From Herbiconiux sp. (GTDB taxonomy: Bacteria; Actinomycetota; Actinomycetes; Actinomycetales; Microbacteriaceae): a DNA stretch of 64,000 nucleotides. Positions 1 to 8,905 of this stretch are shown one piece after another. The translations under genes were made by a program, and so were the position numbers. The first letter of the stretch is position 1. Each line of letters begins with the position of its first letter. Location: NCBI RefSeq assembly GCF_004297105.1, contig NZ_SCVE01000007.1, forward strand, positions 1 to 64,000. The letters are read 5' to 3'. A model generated the notes under the pieces. That model made no database searches. It was not told the DNA's origin and saw nothing but the letters and a program-made list of their open reading frames with translations.

Positions 1-436
1 TCGCGTGCCTCCCTCTGAAACCGAGCGAGCGCAGCTCGCTCGGCGCTGGCGTCGCAGCGACGATCCACCGGATCGTCGCCCCCAGCTCCAGCGCGCGGCG
101 ACGCGCTCACCTTGGGTCGTTGAAAACGGCCCCCGGTTTTCATGCGCGTGACGTCGTTCTGGCAGTGAAACCGACGCGTCCCCACCGTGCAACTACGCAA
201 ATGCGGCAGACCGACCCCTTATACGGCCCCGGTCTGCTTCATTCACGGAGTTACCCGGTCACGCGACCGAGAACCGGGGGCCGTACTCGCCGCGGTAAGG
301 CTGCACGCACGCCAGGACGCGCCGCGCAAGCGGCACGGCGCGTCCTGGCGTGCGCGCAGCATGTCGCGCGCCGCCGGGCAAGGACCGGCGGCGCCTGGTG
401 GTTCGACGCCGCGCAGCGGCATCGAACCACCAGCAG
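1..436 (-). repeat. Structured foldback repeat element, copy A (cut by the window start)
   Basis: This is a non-coding block downstream of the carboxylase gene. Its reverse complement matches 58296-58740 nearly throughout, at about nine identical bases in ten. It is a chain of inverted repeats: 21-43 (10-bp arms), a dyad around 58-80, 120-141, a large central foldback at about 185-285 and an edge hairpin at 395-433. Identity with the other copy begins at TAGCTGCTG, whose TAG is the carboxylase stop codon. The far end lies before base 1. No credible reading frame is kept between the copies. It could be a MITE-like foldback element, a BIME-like repeat or a structured RNA; the sequence does not decide which. 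Confidence 0.85.
395..433 (-). terminator. Edge hairpin of repeat copy A, candidate terminator of the carboxylase gene
   Basis: The 11-bp outer arms (CTGGTGGTTCG with CGAACCACCAG) enclose a 2x2 internal loop, a 5-bp inner stem (GCCGC/GCGGC) and a triloop. It starts three bases after the carboxylase stop codon. There is no T-tract, so a terminator role is only inferred. The matching hairpin at 58303-58341 keeps the fold with three compensated base-pair changes. Confidence 0.5.
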
Positions 437-2038
437 CTAAAGCGGAATATTCCCGTGCTTCTTCGGCGGCAGCGAGGCCCGCTTCGTGCGCAGCGCCCGC
501 AGGGCCTTCGTGACCGAGACGCGAGTGGCCGCCGGTTCGATGACACCGTCGAGCTCGCCGCGCTCCGCCGCGAGGAACGGCGACGCGACGTTGTAGGTGT
601 ACTCGTTCGCGAGCTTCGTGCGTACCGCCGCCACATCTTCGCCCGCCTCCTCGGCGCGCTTGATCTCACCGCGGTACAGGATGTTCACCGCACCCTGCCC
701 GCCCATCACGGCGATCTCCGCGGTGGGCCAGGCGAGGTTGATGTCGGCTCCGAGCTGCTTCGAGCCCATCACGATGTAGGCACCGCCGTAGGCCTTGCGC
801 AGAATCACCGTCACCAGGGGCACGGTGGCCTCGGCGTAGGCGTAGAGCAGCTTCGCGCCGCGGCGGATGACGCCCGTCCACTCCTGGTCGGTGCCGGGCA
901 GGTAGCCGGGAACGTCGACGAGCGTCAGGATCGGGATCGAGAACGCGTCGCAGAACCGCACGAACCGGGAGGCCTTCTCACCCGCCTCGATGTTGAGGGT
1001 GCCGGCCATCGAGTTCGGCTGGTTCGCCACGATGCCCACCGAGCGGCCCTCGATGCGGGCGAAGCCCACCACGATGTTGGGTGCGTAGAGCGGCTGCGTC
1101 TCGAGGAAGTCGCCGCCATCGACGAGGTGCTCGATGACGGTGTGCACGTCGTAGGGCTGGTTCGGCGAATCCGGGATGATCGTGTTCAGCTTGCGGTCGG
1201 CATCCGTGATCTCGAGCTCGACCTCGCTGTCGTACACGGGCTGCTCCGCCAGGTTGTTCTGCGGCAGGAAGCTCAAGAGGGCCCGCGCGTAGTCGAGCGC
1301 GTCGTCCTCATCCGAAGCCAGGTAGTGCGAGACGCCCGACACGCTGTTGTGCGTGAGCGCGCCACCGAGCTCCTCCATGCCGACGTCTTCTCCGGTGACC
1401 GTCTTGATGACGTCAGGACCGGTGACGAACATCTGCGACGTCTTGTCGACCATGATCACGAAGTCGGTGAGCGCGGGGGAGTACACCGCGCCGCCGGCCG
1501 CCGGGCCCATGATGATGGAGATCTGCGGGATGACGCCCGACGCGGCCGTGTTGCGGCGGAAGATCTCGCCGTACTTGCCGAGCGCCACGACACCCTCCTG
1601 GATGCGCGCGCCGCCGGAGTCGAGCATGCCGATGATGGGCACGCCGGTCTTCAGCGCCAAGTCCATCACCTTGATGATCTTCTCGCCGGCCACTTCGCCG
1701 AGCGAGCCGCCGAAGATCGTGAAGTCCTGGGCGTACACCGCCACCTGGCGGCCGTGGATGGTGCCGGTTCCCGTCACCACCGCGTCGCCGTAGGGCCGCG
1801 ACTTCTCCATGCCGAAGGCGTGGGTGCGGTGCCGAACGAACTCGTCGATCTCCACGAACGAGCCGTGGTCGAGCAACTGCTCGATGCGCTCGCGGGCGGT
1901 CTTCTTGCCGCGCTTGTGCTGCTTCTCGATGGCGGCCTCGCCGGATGCCGTCACGGCTTCGTGATAGCGGTTCTTCAGATCGGCCAGCTTGCCCGCTGTG
2001 GTGTACATGTCGGGCTGCGTCGTCAGGTCTTCACTCAC
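437..2038 (-). CDS. Acyl-CoA carboxylase, carboxyltransferase beta subunit (propionyl/acetyl-CoA type)
   Basis: This is the carboxyltransferase subunit of a biotin-dependent acyl-CoA carboxylase of the AccD5/PccB group. It moves CO2 from carboxybiotin to acetyl- or propionyl-CoA, giving malonyl- or methylmalonyl-CoA for lipid synthesis. Its roughly 533 residues are the usual family length. The N-terminal crotonase-like half carries GGARIQEG near residue 145, and the C-terminal half carries [12 protein letters not shown] followed by [13 protein letters not shown]. The end, PKKHGNIPL, is typical of actinobacterial homologues. I chose the GTG start because a TAGAGT -10 box lies 7 bases upstream (leaderless). 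An in-frame ATG 9 bases further upstream would fall between that box and the GTG. Biotin ligase is divergent next door, a sensible partner. Confidence 0.93.
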   Translation of the reverse strand: MSEDLTTQPDMYTTAGKLADLKNRYHEAVTASGEAAIEKQHKRGKKTARERIEQLLDHGSFVEIDEFVRHRTHAFGMEKSRPYGDAVVTGTGTIHGRQVAVYAQDFTIFGGSLGEVAGEKIIKVMDLALKTGVPIIGMLDSGGARIQEGVVALGKYGEIFRRNTAASGVIPQISIIMGPAAGGAVYSPALTDFVIMVDKTSQMFVTGPDVIKTVTGEDVGMEELGGALTHNSVSGVSHYLASDEDDALDYARALLSFLPQNNLAEQPVYDSEVELEITDADRKLNTIIPDSPNQPYDVHTVIEHLVDGGDFLETQPLYAPNIVVGFARIEGRSVGIVANQPNSMAGTLNIEAGEKASRFVRFCDAFSIPILTLVDVPGYLPGTDQEWTGVIRRGAKLLYAYAEATVPLVTVILRKAYGGAYIVMGSKQLGADINLAWPTAEIAVMGGQGAVNILYRGEIKRAEEAGEDVAAVRTKLANEYTYNVASPFLAAERGELDGVIEPAATRVSVTKALRALRTKRASLPPKKHGNIPL

Positions 2039-2045
2039 GCCGTTC

Positions 2046-2051
2046 ACTCTA
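2046..2051 (-). promoter_or_regulatory. -10 box TAGAGT for the carboxylase beta subunit (leaderless)
   Basis: TAGAGT on the minus strand, then 7 bases, then the GTG start. This is the classic actinobacterial leaderless layout. No clear -35 box was seen. Confidence 0.5.
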
Positions 2052-2144
2052 CCGGCCAGTGCTCCGGCCTCCGCGTTGACGAAACCCTACAAATGCGGCT
2101 CCCGGGCTTGTGGATGGTCCGGGCGCGCCGCAGGGCGCCCCGGG

Positions 2145-2150
2145 TAGTTT
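2145..2150 (+). promoter_or_regulatory. -10 box TAGTTT for biotin ligase (leaderless)
   Basis: TAGTTT, then GGGGCC (6 bases), then the ATG of the biotin ligase. It faces the divergent carboxylase promoter about 95 bases away. Confidence 0.5.
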
Positions 2151-2156
2151 GGGGCC

Positions 2157-3050
2157 ATGGACCTGCCGCTCTCCGCCCCGCTCTCCCCCCGCCTCGTCTG
2201 GATGCCGGAGGCCGGCTCCACCAACGACGTGCTGGTTCAGGCGGCGGGCGGCACGGATTCGGCTGCATGGCCCGAGCTCGCGGTGGTGGCCACCGACAAC
2301 CAGGTCGCGGGGAGGGGCCGGCTCGGCCGCACCTGGACCGCCCCGGCCGGGCGATGCCTCGCGGTGTCGGTGCTGCTGCGCCCCCGGATGCCCGGGGGCG
2401 AGCCGATCCCGGTGGAGCGCTGGGGGGTTCTTCCGCTCCTCGCGGGCGTGGCGATGGCGAAGGCGGTGACCTCTGCGCTGCAGTCGGCACCTCAGAGCGC
2501 GGAAGGCGCTCCGGATGCGGCGGACGCGCCAGCGGCGGCCACCGCCTCGCCGACTCCGGCTCCCGCTCCCGCAGCCGTCGCCGTCAAGTGGCCGAACGAC
2601 GTGCTGATCGGCGAGAAGAAGGTGTGCGGCATCCTCGGCGAGCTCGTGCCCGGCGGTCTCGTGCTCGGTGCCGGCGTGAACCTGAGCCTCGGCGCCGACG
2701 AGCTGCCGACGCCGATGTCGACCTCGCTGACGCTGGCGGGAGCGGCATCCGGAGCAGCCACGGCCGACGCGGTGCTCGCCGGCTACCTGAGTGAACTGAC
2801 GGCCTTGTACCGCCGCTGGCTCGCCGCCGGCGGCGATGCGGTCGAGAGCGGACTGCTCGCCGAAGCCGACGACTGGTCGGCCACCCTCGGCCGGACGGTG
2901 CGGATCGAACTGCCCGGCGGAACCTTCCGCACGGGCACGGCGCGAGCCATCGATGAGACGGGACGACTCGTGGTCGACCTGCTCGATTCCGCCGACCCGC
3001 TCGTGGTCTCGGCGGGCGATGTGACGCATCTCCGGCACAGCGACAGCTGA
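2157..3050 (+). CDS. birA: Biotin--[acetyl-CoA-carboxylase] ligase
   Basis: Activates biotin with ATP and attaches it to the biotin carrier domain of acyl-CoA carboxylases and pyruvate carboxylase in the cytoplasm. The catalytic signature GRGRLGR is at residues 52-58 and KWPND at 144-148, followed by the C-terminal BPL_C domain. The N-terminal DNA-binding domain of E. coli-type BirA is absent, so this is the monofunctional form. An Ala/Pro-rich low-complexity stretch at about residues 108-140 sits just before KWPND, where most relatives have a short loop. The gene is divergent from a carboxylase subunit, whose enzyme needs biotinylation. Confidence 0.95.
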   Translation: MDLPLSAPLSPRLVWMPEAGSTNDVLVQAAGGTDSAAWPELAVVATDNQVAGRGRLGRTWTAPAGRCLAVSVLLRPRMPGGEPIPVERWGVLPLLAGVAMAKAVTSALQSAPQSAEGAPDAADAPAAATASPTPAPAPAAVAVKWPNDVLIGEKKVCGILGELVPGGLVLGAGVNLSLGADELPTPMSTSLTLAGAASGAATADAVLAGYLSELTALYRRWLAAGGDAVESGLLAEADDWSATLGRTVRIELPGGTFRTGTARAIDETGRLVVDLLDSADPLVVSAGDVTHLRHSDS

Positions 3051-3065
3051 ATCGGAGCATCCGGG

Positions 3066-3794
3066 GTGACAATGAGGCCCATGGCCAGACGTCCCCCGCC
3101 GCCCGCCACGAGCGACGACTCGTTCGGTGCGCTCCTGCGCGGTGACGCGCCGGGGTCGCCCGCGCGGCGCGATCCCGCCGCCACCGAGCGCTTCGGCTGG
3201 GGGGCCGCCGTGGTGCAGCCACCGCCCGCGCCCGCGCAGCCCCGGGCCCACCCGTCCGCGCCGGCCGGCCACGCCGCACACCCGGGCTACGGCGGGTACA
3301 CCACCGCCGTCGAACCGATCCCCGAGACGGTGATCGCCCGCACCCGCCCGCACGCCAGGCGGCTCACGCTGCCCGTGCTCATCCTCTTCGCCACCGTCAC
3401 GGCCTTCGGCTGGTACGGCGGCCGCTTCGCCGAGGAGTGGCAGAACTGGACGGCGCTGGGCGTCGCCATCGCCCTCGTGTTCTTCGCCACGCTGCTGCCA
3501 TTTCTGGCCTGGCTCGGCCACCGCTATACCATCACCACCCGCCGCGTCATCGCCCGCCGCGGGCTCTTCGTGAGCCAGCGGCAAGACGTGTACCTCGCCC
3601 GCGTGAGCGACGTGCGGATGCGGCGCACCCCGCTTCAAGCGGCATTCGGCTCGGGTAACATCCGCGTGGTGGCGGGCCCGGAGCTCACGGTCGTGCTGCA
3701 CGACGTGCCGAGCGCCCGGCTCGTGGCCGACCTGCTCGGCGAGCTCACCGAGCATCCGACCCCGATCGCGCCGCAGCCGCGCGGTACCCTATGA
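3066..3794 (+). CDS. Bacterial PH-domain (DUF304/bPH2) membrane protein
   Basis: A Pro/Ala-rich cytosolic N-terminus of about 90 residues is followed by two adjacent membrane helices (about 98-117 and 126-148). A bPH2/DUF304 domain follows, containing YTITTRRVIARRGLF and a run of alternating beta strands. Proteins of this YdbS-like layout are widespread in actinobacteria; their biochemical role is not known. The GTG chosen is the first possible start, but ATGs 6 and 15 bases downstream are equally plausible. The gene follows birA closely and overlaps the next gene by 4 bases (ATGA), so translation is probably coupled. Confidence 0.8.
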   Translation: MTMRPMARRPPPPATSDDSFGALLRGDAPGSPARRDPAATERFGWGAAVVQPPPAPAQPRAHPSAPAGHAAHPGYGGYTTAVEPIPETVIARTRPHARRLTLPVLILFATVTAFGWYGGRFAEEWQNWTALGVAIALVFFATLLPFLAWLGHRYTITTRRVIARRGLFVSQRQDVYLARVSDVRMRRTPLQAAFGSGNIRVVAGPELTVVLHDVPSARLVADLLGELTEHPTPIAPQPRGTL

Positions 3795-4015
3795 CCATGT
3801 CGGACTCCACACCCACAGACTTCAACGGCGAGAAGCACGAAGAGATCTTCGTCGGCAATCAGCACGTGGCCAACGTGCGCAAGGCCCCGGGTCACGAGGG
3901 CGCCTTCGTGATCGAGGCCGTCGACGGCACGGTTCTGCACGAGGTGGAGCACCTGCACCTGGCCGAGGTCTGGGTGGCGCAACACGCCGACGACATCATC
4001 GGCCGCCTGACCTGA
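3791..4015 (+). CDS. Small conserved acidic protein of unknown function
   Basis: A 74-residue soluble protein with no signal peptide or membrane segment, rich in Glu, Asp and His. The stretch VEHLHLAEVWVAQHADDI is a likely amphipathic helix. The start overlaps the stop of the PH-domain gene (ATGA); a second ATG two codons in is also possible. I do not recognise a characterised family. Its place between the PH-domain gene and purK suggests a constitutive minor gene, but no function can be stated. Confidence 0.7.
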   Translation: MTMSDSTPTDFNGEKHEEIFVGNQHVANVRKAPGHEGAFVIEAVDGTVLHEVEHLHLAEVWVAQHADDIIGRLT

Positions 4016-4087
4016 CCCGCCGGGTCGCATGATTTGTCGCCGGATGCGCGTCTACGCGACATTTTCTGCGACCCCACGCGCACGGCC

Positions 4088-4093
4088 TAGGCT
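4088..4093 (+). promoter_or_regulatory. -10 box TAGGCT for purK (leaderless)
   Basis: TAGGCT followed by 6 bases and the purK GTG, so transcription and translation would start together. Confidence 0.5.
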
Positions 4094-4099
4094 GGACGC

Positions 4100-5236
4100 G
4101 TGACTTTTCGTGTGGGTGTGATCGGCGGCGGACAACTCGCGAGGATGATGGTGCCCCCTGCCATCGAGCTCGGCATCGACATCCGCGTGCTCGCCGAGAC
4201 CGAGGGCATGTCGGCGGCCATCGCCGCCACCGCGGTGGGCGACTACACCGACCTCGGCACCGTGCGGGCCTTCGCCCGCGATGTCGACGTGATCACCTTC
4301 GACCACGAGCACGTGCCGCAGGCGGTGCTGCGCGCCCTCGTCGAGGAGGGCGTCGCCGTCCATCCCGGCCCGGATGCGCTGCAGTTCGCCCAGGACAAGC
4401 TGCGCATGCGCGAGCGGCTCGGCGAGCTCGGCATCCCGATGCCCGACTGGGCCCGCATCGAGACGCCCGCCGAACTCGACGCGTTCATCGCCGACCACGG
4501 CGGCGAAGCCGTGGTCAAGACCGCGCGTGGCGGCTACGACGGCAAGGGCGTGCGCGTCGTGTCGTCGGCCGCCCAGGTGGAGGAGTGGTTCTTCGCCCTC
4601 GATGAAGACGGCCGTGGCGGCGCGCTGCTCGCCGAGGAGAAGGTCGAATTCAGCCGCGAGCTCGCGCAGCTGGTGGCCCGGCGCCCCTCGGGCGACGTGA
4701 CGCTCTGGCCGGTGGTCGAATCCGTGCAGCGCGACGGCGTGTGCGCCGAGGTCTTCGCGCCGGCGCCGCGCTCGGCCGGCCGTGTCGCCGAGATGGCCGC
4801 GCGCATCGGCACCACCATCGCCGAGGAACTCGGGGTCACCGGTGTGCTCGCCGTCGAACTGTTCGAGACCACGGATGAGCGCCTGCTCGTGAACGAACTC
4901 GCCATGCGGCCGCACAACACCGGTCACTGGACCATCGACGGCTCCACCACCAGCCAGTTCGAACAGCACCTGCGGGCGGTTCTCGACCTGCCATTCGGCG
5001 CCACCGGGCACGTGGAGCCGTGGTCGGTGATGGTGAACATCCTGGGCGGCCCCGCCGACGGCGATCTGGATGCGCCCGTGGTGGCGGCATCCGCCGACCA
5101 GCCGACGGCGAAGATCCACCTCTACGGCAAAGAGGCGCGGCCGGGCCGCAAGATCGGTCACATCACCGTGAGCGGCGAGGAGCTCGACGAGGTCGTGTTC
5201 CAGGCACGGGCCGCGGCCGCGTTCTTCCAGGACTGA
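4100..5236 (+). CDS. purK: 5-(carboxyamino)imidazole ribonucleotide synthase
   Basis: ATP-grasp enzyme that carboxylates AIR to N5-CAIR in de novo purine synthesis; PurE then isomerises the product. It begins with the glycine-rich GGGQLARM motif (residues 9-16). The central ATP-grasp part contains VKTARGGYDGKG, and a metal-binding EL(A)MRPHNTGHW block follows. At 378 residues the length is normal and the protein ends in FFQD. The GTG start is fixed by a leaderless -10 box. Unusually, purE is not directly next: a glycosyltransferase lies between them and a second copy of the purK 3' end is found just before purE. Confidence 0.96.
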   Translation: MTFRVGVIGGGQLARMMVPPAIELGIDIRVLAETEGMSAAIAATAVGDYTDLGTVRAFARDVDVITFDHEHVPQAVLRALVEEGVAVHPGPDALQFAQDKLRMRERLGELGIPMPDWARIETPAELDAFIADHGGEAVVKTARGGYDGKGVRVVSSAAQVEEWFFALDEDGRGGALLAEEKVEFSRELAQLVARRPSGDVTLWPVVESVQRDGVCAEVFAPAPRSAGRVAEMAARIGTTIAEELGVTGVLAVELFETTDERLLVNELAMRPHNTGHWTIDGSTTSQFEQHLRAVLDLPFGATGHVEPWSVMVNILGGPADGDLDAPVVAASADQPTAKIHLYGKEARPGRKIGHITVSGEELDEVVFQARAAAAFFQD

Positions 5237-5251
5237 GGGGATCGACGACGG

Positions 5252-6682
5252 ATGAGAGGTCCACGGGAAAGCCCGAGGCCCGTGCGGATCGTGGTGCACA
5301 CGATGGAAGGTCTCGGCGCGAGAATGGCCGGGCCGGGCATCCGTGCCCTTCGGATCGCCGAGCACCTGAGCGCGCACGCTGAGGTGCGCCTTATTTCGTC
5401 GTCGCGAGCAGAGCTCGACGGCGAAGCGTTCGGAGTTCACCTGGCGGATGACGCGCAGTTGTTCGATCACGCGGCCTGGGCCGATGTCCTCATCCAGCAG
5501 CAGCCGCTCACGACTCTCGTGCCCGCCGTGCTCGACCTCGATGTGGTGGTGGTCTCCGATCTTTACGACCCGTTCCTGCTCGAGCAGTTGCAGCGCGGGC
5601 TCTACCTCGACGCGCCTGACTCGGCCGACGAGACCTCGCGCACAGTCGCGATGGTCAACGACATGCTCACTCACGCCGACTTCATCGTGTGTGCGTCCGA
5701 GAAGCAGCGCGACTTTTGGCTCGGGCAGCTCACATCGCTCGGGCGCATCAACGACCTGACGTACCGTGCCGATCCGTCGTTACGGAACCTGATCGATGTG
5801 GTCCCGTTCGGCATCGACGAGGCGCCACCCGTGCAGGAGCGTCATGGCATCCGAGGGGCGGTCGAGGGCATCTCCGAGACCGACAAGGTGGTGCTTTGGG
5901 GTGGTGGCATCTACGACTGGTTCGACCCGCTCACACTCATCCGTGCCGTGGAGTCGCTGTCTCGGCGGCACGACGACCTGCGGCTGTTCTTCCTGGCCAC
6001 ACAGCACCCGAATCCGGACATCGGCGCCATGCGCATGGCGGTTGACGCCCGCACGCTCGCCGCCTCCCTCGGCGTTCTCGGCACTTCTGTGTTCTTCAAC
6101 GAGCGTTGGGTGGCGCACGACCGACGCGCGGACTACTTCCTCGACGCCGATCTGGGTGTGAGCACCCATCTCGACCATCTCGAGACATCCTTCAGCTTTC
6201 GCACGCGGCTGCTTGACTACCTGTGGGCGGGACTACCGATCGTGAACTCGGCAGGGGACGCGTTCGGAGGGGTGATCCGCGACGAGCGACTTGGACGGGT
6301 CGTGCCGCCGGGCGACGTGGAGGCGCTAGAATGTGCCCTCGAAGAACTGCTTTACGACGCAGATGAGGCGGCTCGGGCTCGGGCGGCCGTGGCGGCGTAC
6401 GCGCCCGGACTGCGTTGGAGAACCGCCGTCGCGCCGCTGCTCGCGTTCTGCGCGAACCCGGAACCCGCTGCTGATCGGCGGCGGCTGCAGGTCGCCGGTG
6501 CGGCTGCGCGCGAGGCGCTGGCCATCGAGGCGCTGGCCTCCGCAGGCGAGCGGGCTGCCCTCCGGAGCGACGCCGACGCCCTGCGTCGCCGCGTGGTCGA
6601 ACTCGAGTCGAGCACGTCCTGGAAGGTGACGGCGCCGCTTCGCGGTCTCATCCGTGCTGTGCGACCGGGTCGCGAGCACTGA
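5252..6682 (+). CDS. GT4-type glycosyltransferase inserted between purK and purE
   Basis: A 476-residue GT-B fold glycosyltransferase. The N-terminal domain starts RIVVHTMEGLGARMAGPGIRAL, and the C-terminal domain contains WGGGIYDWFDPLTLI and a late WAGLPIVNSAGDAFG segment typical of GT4 enzymes acting on lipid-linked polysaccharides. It ends with a predicted coiled coil (AGERAALRSDADALRRRVVELE) and the basic tail STSWKVTAPLRGLIRAV, a motif also present in two other proteins of this window. Donor and acceptor cannot be told. It begins 15 bases after purK and is followed by a purK 3'-end remnant, so it looks like a later insertion. Confidence 0.88.
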   Translation: MRGPRESPRPVRIVVHTMEGLGARMAGPGIRALRIAEHLSAHAEVRLISSSRAELDGEAFGVHLADDAQLFDHAAWADVLIQQQPLTTLVPAVLDLDVVVVSDLYDPFLLEQLQRGLYLDAPDSADETSRTVAMVNDMLTHADFIVCASEKQRDFWLGQLTSLGRINDLTYRADPSLRNLIDVVPFGIDEAPPVQERHGIRGAVEGISETDKVVLWGGGIYDWFDPLTLIRAVESLSRRHDDLRLFFLATQHPNPDIGAMRMAVDARTLAASLGVLGTSVFFNERWVAHDRRADYFLDADLGVSTHLDHLETSFSFRTRLLDYLWAGLPIVNSAGDAFGGVIRDERLGRVVPPGDVEALECALEELLYDADEAARARAAVAAYAPGLRWRTAVAPLLAFCANPEPAADRRRLQVAGAAAREALAIEALASAGERAALRSDADALRRRVVELESSTSWKVTAPLRGLIRAVRPGREH

Positions 6683-6728
6683 AGCCGAAACTGTTCTCCC
6701 GGAACGCTCCTCCGAGCTTGCCCATCCG

Positions 6729-6758
6729 GCGCGTGCCGTTGCGGCCTTCTTCCAGAAC
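6729..6758 (+). pseudogene. Remnant of a purK 3' end
   Basis: Read in frame, these 30 bases give [10 protein letters not shown], against ARAAAAFFQD at the true purK C-terminus. The two DNA stretches differ mainly at silent positions. The remnant sits immediately upstream of purE, where the natural end of purK would be expected, and is separated from purK by the glycosyltransferase gene. It is best explained as a scar of that insertion, from a donor with a slightly different purK. Confidence 0.7.
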
Positions 6759-6765
6759 CCGCACT

Positions 6766-6771
6766 TAGCAT
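6766..6771 (+). promoter_or_regulatory. -10 box TAGCAT for purE (leaderless)
   Basis: TAGCAT, then 7 bases, then ATG at 6779. It supports the second of two possible purE ATGs and gives purE its own promoter after the glycosyltransferase insertion. Confidence 0.45.
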
Positions 6772-6778
6772 GGGGCTC

Positions 6779-7279
6779 ATGCCCGAAGTGAAGCCCCTGG
6801 TGGGCGTCGTCATGGGGTCGGATTCCGACTTCACCGTCATGAGCGACGCCGTGCAGACGCTCTCCGATTTCGGTGTGCCCTGCGAGGTGCAGGTCGTCTC
6901 CGCCCACCGCACGCCCGAGGCCATGATCGCGTACGGCAAGTCCGCCCGTGAGCGCGGGCTCAAGGTCATCATCGCGGGCGCGGGGGGAGCGGCCCATCTG
7001 CCCGGCATGATCGCATCCGTCACCACGCTGCCCGTCGTGGGCGTGCCCGTGCCGCTGGCGCGGCTCGACGGCCTCGACTCGCTGCTCTCGATCGTGCAGA
7101 TGCCCGCCGGCATCCCCGTCGCCACCGTCTCGATCGGCGGCGCGAAGAACGCCGCGCTGATCGCTGTCAGCATTCTCTCGACCTCGGATGATGGGCTGGC
7201 CGCCGCCCTCGACCGCTACCGCACCGGCCTCTCCGAGCTCGTCGCGCAGAAGAACGAAGACCTGCAAGCCCGACTATGA
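6779..7279 (+). CDS. purE: N5-carboxyaminoimidazole ribonucleotide mutase
   Basis: Class I PurE, the partner of PurK: it converts N5-CAIR to CAIR in purine synthesis. [11 protein letters not shown] near the N-terminus and SAHRTPE (about residues 40-46) are the active-site loops, and [11 protein letters not shown] is the following conserved block. About 166 residues is the usual bacterial length. The ATG used here fits a -10 box 7 bases upstream; an ATG 9 bases earlier overlaps that box. It overlaps the LCP gene by 4 bases. Confidence 0.95.
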   Translation: MPEVKPLVGVVMGSDSDFTVMSDAVQTLSDFGVPCEVQVVSAHRTPEAMIAYGKSARERGLKVIIAGAGGAAHLPGMIASVTTLPVVGVPVPLARLDGLDSLLSIVQMPAGIPVATVSIGGAKNAALIAVSILSTSDDGLAAALDRYRTGLSELVAQKNEDLQARL

Positions 7280-8640
7280 CCACTGCGAACATGACCGGTA
7301 GCCCCATCCGCTACCCCGATGTGTCCTCCTCGAAGGTCATGACGGTGCGCGGGTGGTGGCTCGTGGTGCTGAACCTCCTCATCCCCGGCTCGGCCCAGGT
7401 GCTCGCGGGCAACCGCAAGCTCGGGCGCTTCGGGTTGGGGTTCACCCTCTCTCTTTGGTTCCTGGCCGTCGTGGGCGTGATCGTCTACCTGATCTGGCCA
7501 CAGGTGATCTTCTCCATCGTCACGCTGCCCATCCCGCTCACCATCGCGCAGATCGTGCTGGTGGCGTACGCGGTGCTGTGGGTGATCCTCACCCTCGACA
7601 CGCTGCGGCTCGTGCGGCTGGTTCGGGTCGGTCCGCGGGCGCGCCCCGCGCTCGCCGCGTTCTCGGTGCTGCTGCTCGTTCTCACGGCGGGCGGCGCGGC
7701 CGGCGCTGCATACTACGCGAACGTGGCCCAGTCGGGACTCGGCAGCGTGTTCTCGGCCTCGGCGCCGCCGGAGCCGCCGGTCGACGGGCGGTACAACATC
7801 CTCCTGCTCGGCGGCGACGCCGGCCCCGACCGCGACGGCATGCGACCCGACTCGATGACCGTGGTGTCGATCGAGGCCGACACGGGCCGCGCCACCATGA
7901 TCGGCGTACCGCGCGACCTGCAGCAGGTGCCGCTCAAGGAGGGATCGCCGCTCATCGGCAGCGACTACGCGCCCGACGGCACCTACGACTGCGGCAGCGA
8001 CTGCCAGATCAGCTTCCTCTACCCGCGGGTGATGGCCTACGACCAGGACCTGTACCCGAACGCGGAGGCCGAGGGCTCGAACGCGGGAGTCGAAGCCACG
8101 AAGGATGCGATCGAGGGCGCCCTCGACATCACCATCCAGTACTACGTGATGATCGACATGCAGGGCTTCTCCGACCTCATCGATGCGCTCGGCGGGGTCG
8201 ACATCAACGTCACCGAGCGGCTGCCCATCGGCGGGGATGAGCAGCTCAACGAGGTGGAGGGCTGGATCGAGCCCGGGCAGCAGCACATGGACGGATACAC
8301 GGCCCTCTGGTACGCGCGCTCGCGTCACTCCACGAGCGACTACGACCGCATGGAGCGCCAGCGCGAGCTGCAGACGGCGATCCTCCAGCAGTTCCAGCCG
8401 GCGAACGTGCTCACGAAGTTCCAGGGCATCGTGGAGGCGGGCACCCAGGTGGTGCAGACCAACATCCCGCAGTCGACCCTGGCCTACTTCCTCGATCTGG
8501 CGCTGAAGACCAAAGACCTGCCGATCGACAACGTCGAACTCACCCCACCCTTGATCGACCCGGAAGACCCCGACTGGGACCTCGTGCGCTCGACGGTGGC
8601 CCAGGCCATGGTGCTCTCGACCGCCACCACCTCCCCGTAG
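7276..8640 (+). CDS. LytR-CpsA-Psr (LCP) family glycopolymer-peptidoglycan ligase
   Basis: LCP enzymes transfer teichoic-acid or other glycopolymers from the undecaprenyl/decaprenyl carrier to peptidoglycan on the outer membrane face. This 454-residue protein has a longer membrane part than usual: about four helices in residues 28-145. The LCP catalytic domain starts at [11 protein letters not shown] (173-183). Conserved acidic and arginine residues lie at D181, in MRPDSM (189-194) and in VPRDL (211-215), and a late arginine lies in [20 protein letters not shown]. It is translationally coupled to purE and lies beside the polysaccharide locus, whose product it may attach. Confidence 0.93.
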   Translation: MTTANMTGSPIRYPDVSSSKVMTVRGWWLVVLNLLIPGSAQVLAGNRKLGRFGLGFTLSLWFLAVVGVIVYLIWPQVIFSIVTLPIPLTIAQIVLVAYAVLWVILTLDTLRLVRLVRVGPRARPALAAFSVLLLVLTAGGAAGAAYYANVAQSGLGSVFSASAPPEPPVDGRYNILLLGGDAGPDRDGMRPDSMTVVSIEADTGRATMIGVPRDLQQVPLKEGSPLIGSDYAPDGTYDCGSDCQISFLYPRVMAYDQDLYPNAEAEGSNAGVEATKDAIEGALDITIQYYVMIDMQGFSDLIDALGGVDINVTERLPIGGDEQLNEVEGWIEPGQQHMDGYTALWYARSRHSTSDYDRMERQRELQTAILQQFQPANVLTKFQGIVEAGTQVVQTNIPQSTLAYFLDLALKTKDLPIDNVELTPPLIDPEDPDWDLVRSTVAQAMVLSTATTSP

Positions 8641-8643
8641 CGG

Positions 8644-8884
8644 CTTGCCACAAGTTGTGGCATGTGGCGGTCGCGCGCAACGTTGAGCGCCAAGTGGATG
8701 GGGCGGCGCGCGCGGGTGGGATCGGCTTGCCACAAGTTGTGGCAAGTGGAGCGCGCGTGCAACGTTTGGCGGCAAGTGGGTGGGGCGGCGCGCGCGGGGT
8801 GGGGTTGGCTTGCCACAAGTTGTGGCAAGGGGCGGGCGGGCGCAACGTTATGCGGCAAGTCGATGGGACGACACGCGCACTCGG
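8644..8884. repeat. Three tandem ~82-bp repeats, each with a 19-bp palindrome
   Basis: Units begin at 8644, 8726 and 8809 (spacing 82 and 83). Each starts with the dyad TTGCCACAAGTTGTGGCAA (9-bp arms around one G; the first copy lacks the last base) and also carries GCAACGTT about 15 bases on, then GGCAAGTGG. The third unit is diverged after about 55 bases. The array fills the gap between the convergent LCP and GT4 genes. It may be a bidirectional terminator, a protein-binding array or a genome-wide repeat. Confidence 0.85.
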
Positions 8885-8905
8885 CGAGGCCGCGACGCGG
8901 GACGG

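Noticed and set aside
350..2794. 814-codon plus-strand frame across the carboxylase gene
   Set aside because: It is antisense to a clear acyl-CoA carboxylase gene and runs through the divergent promoter region and into birA in the wrong frame.
4052..5674. 540-codon minus-strand frame over purK
   Set aside because: Antisense shadow of purK and the following GT; no recognisable domain.
5252..6682. Insertion sequence between purK and purE
   Set aside because: No transposase, terminal repeats or target duplication; the content is a glycosyltransferase and a purK remnant, so homologous recombination fits better.
7216..8775. 519-codon minus-strand frame and several short frames with repeated LPQLVAS or CHNLWQA peptides
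   Set aside because: Antisense to the LCP gene, and the repeated peptides only reflect the tandem DNA repeats at 8.64-8.88 kb.
8644..8884. CRISPR-like array
   Set aside because: Only three units, and both the palindrome and the intervening sequence are repeated, so there are no unique spacers. No cas genes.
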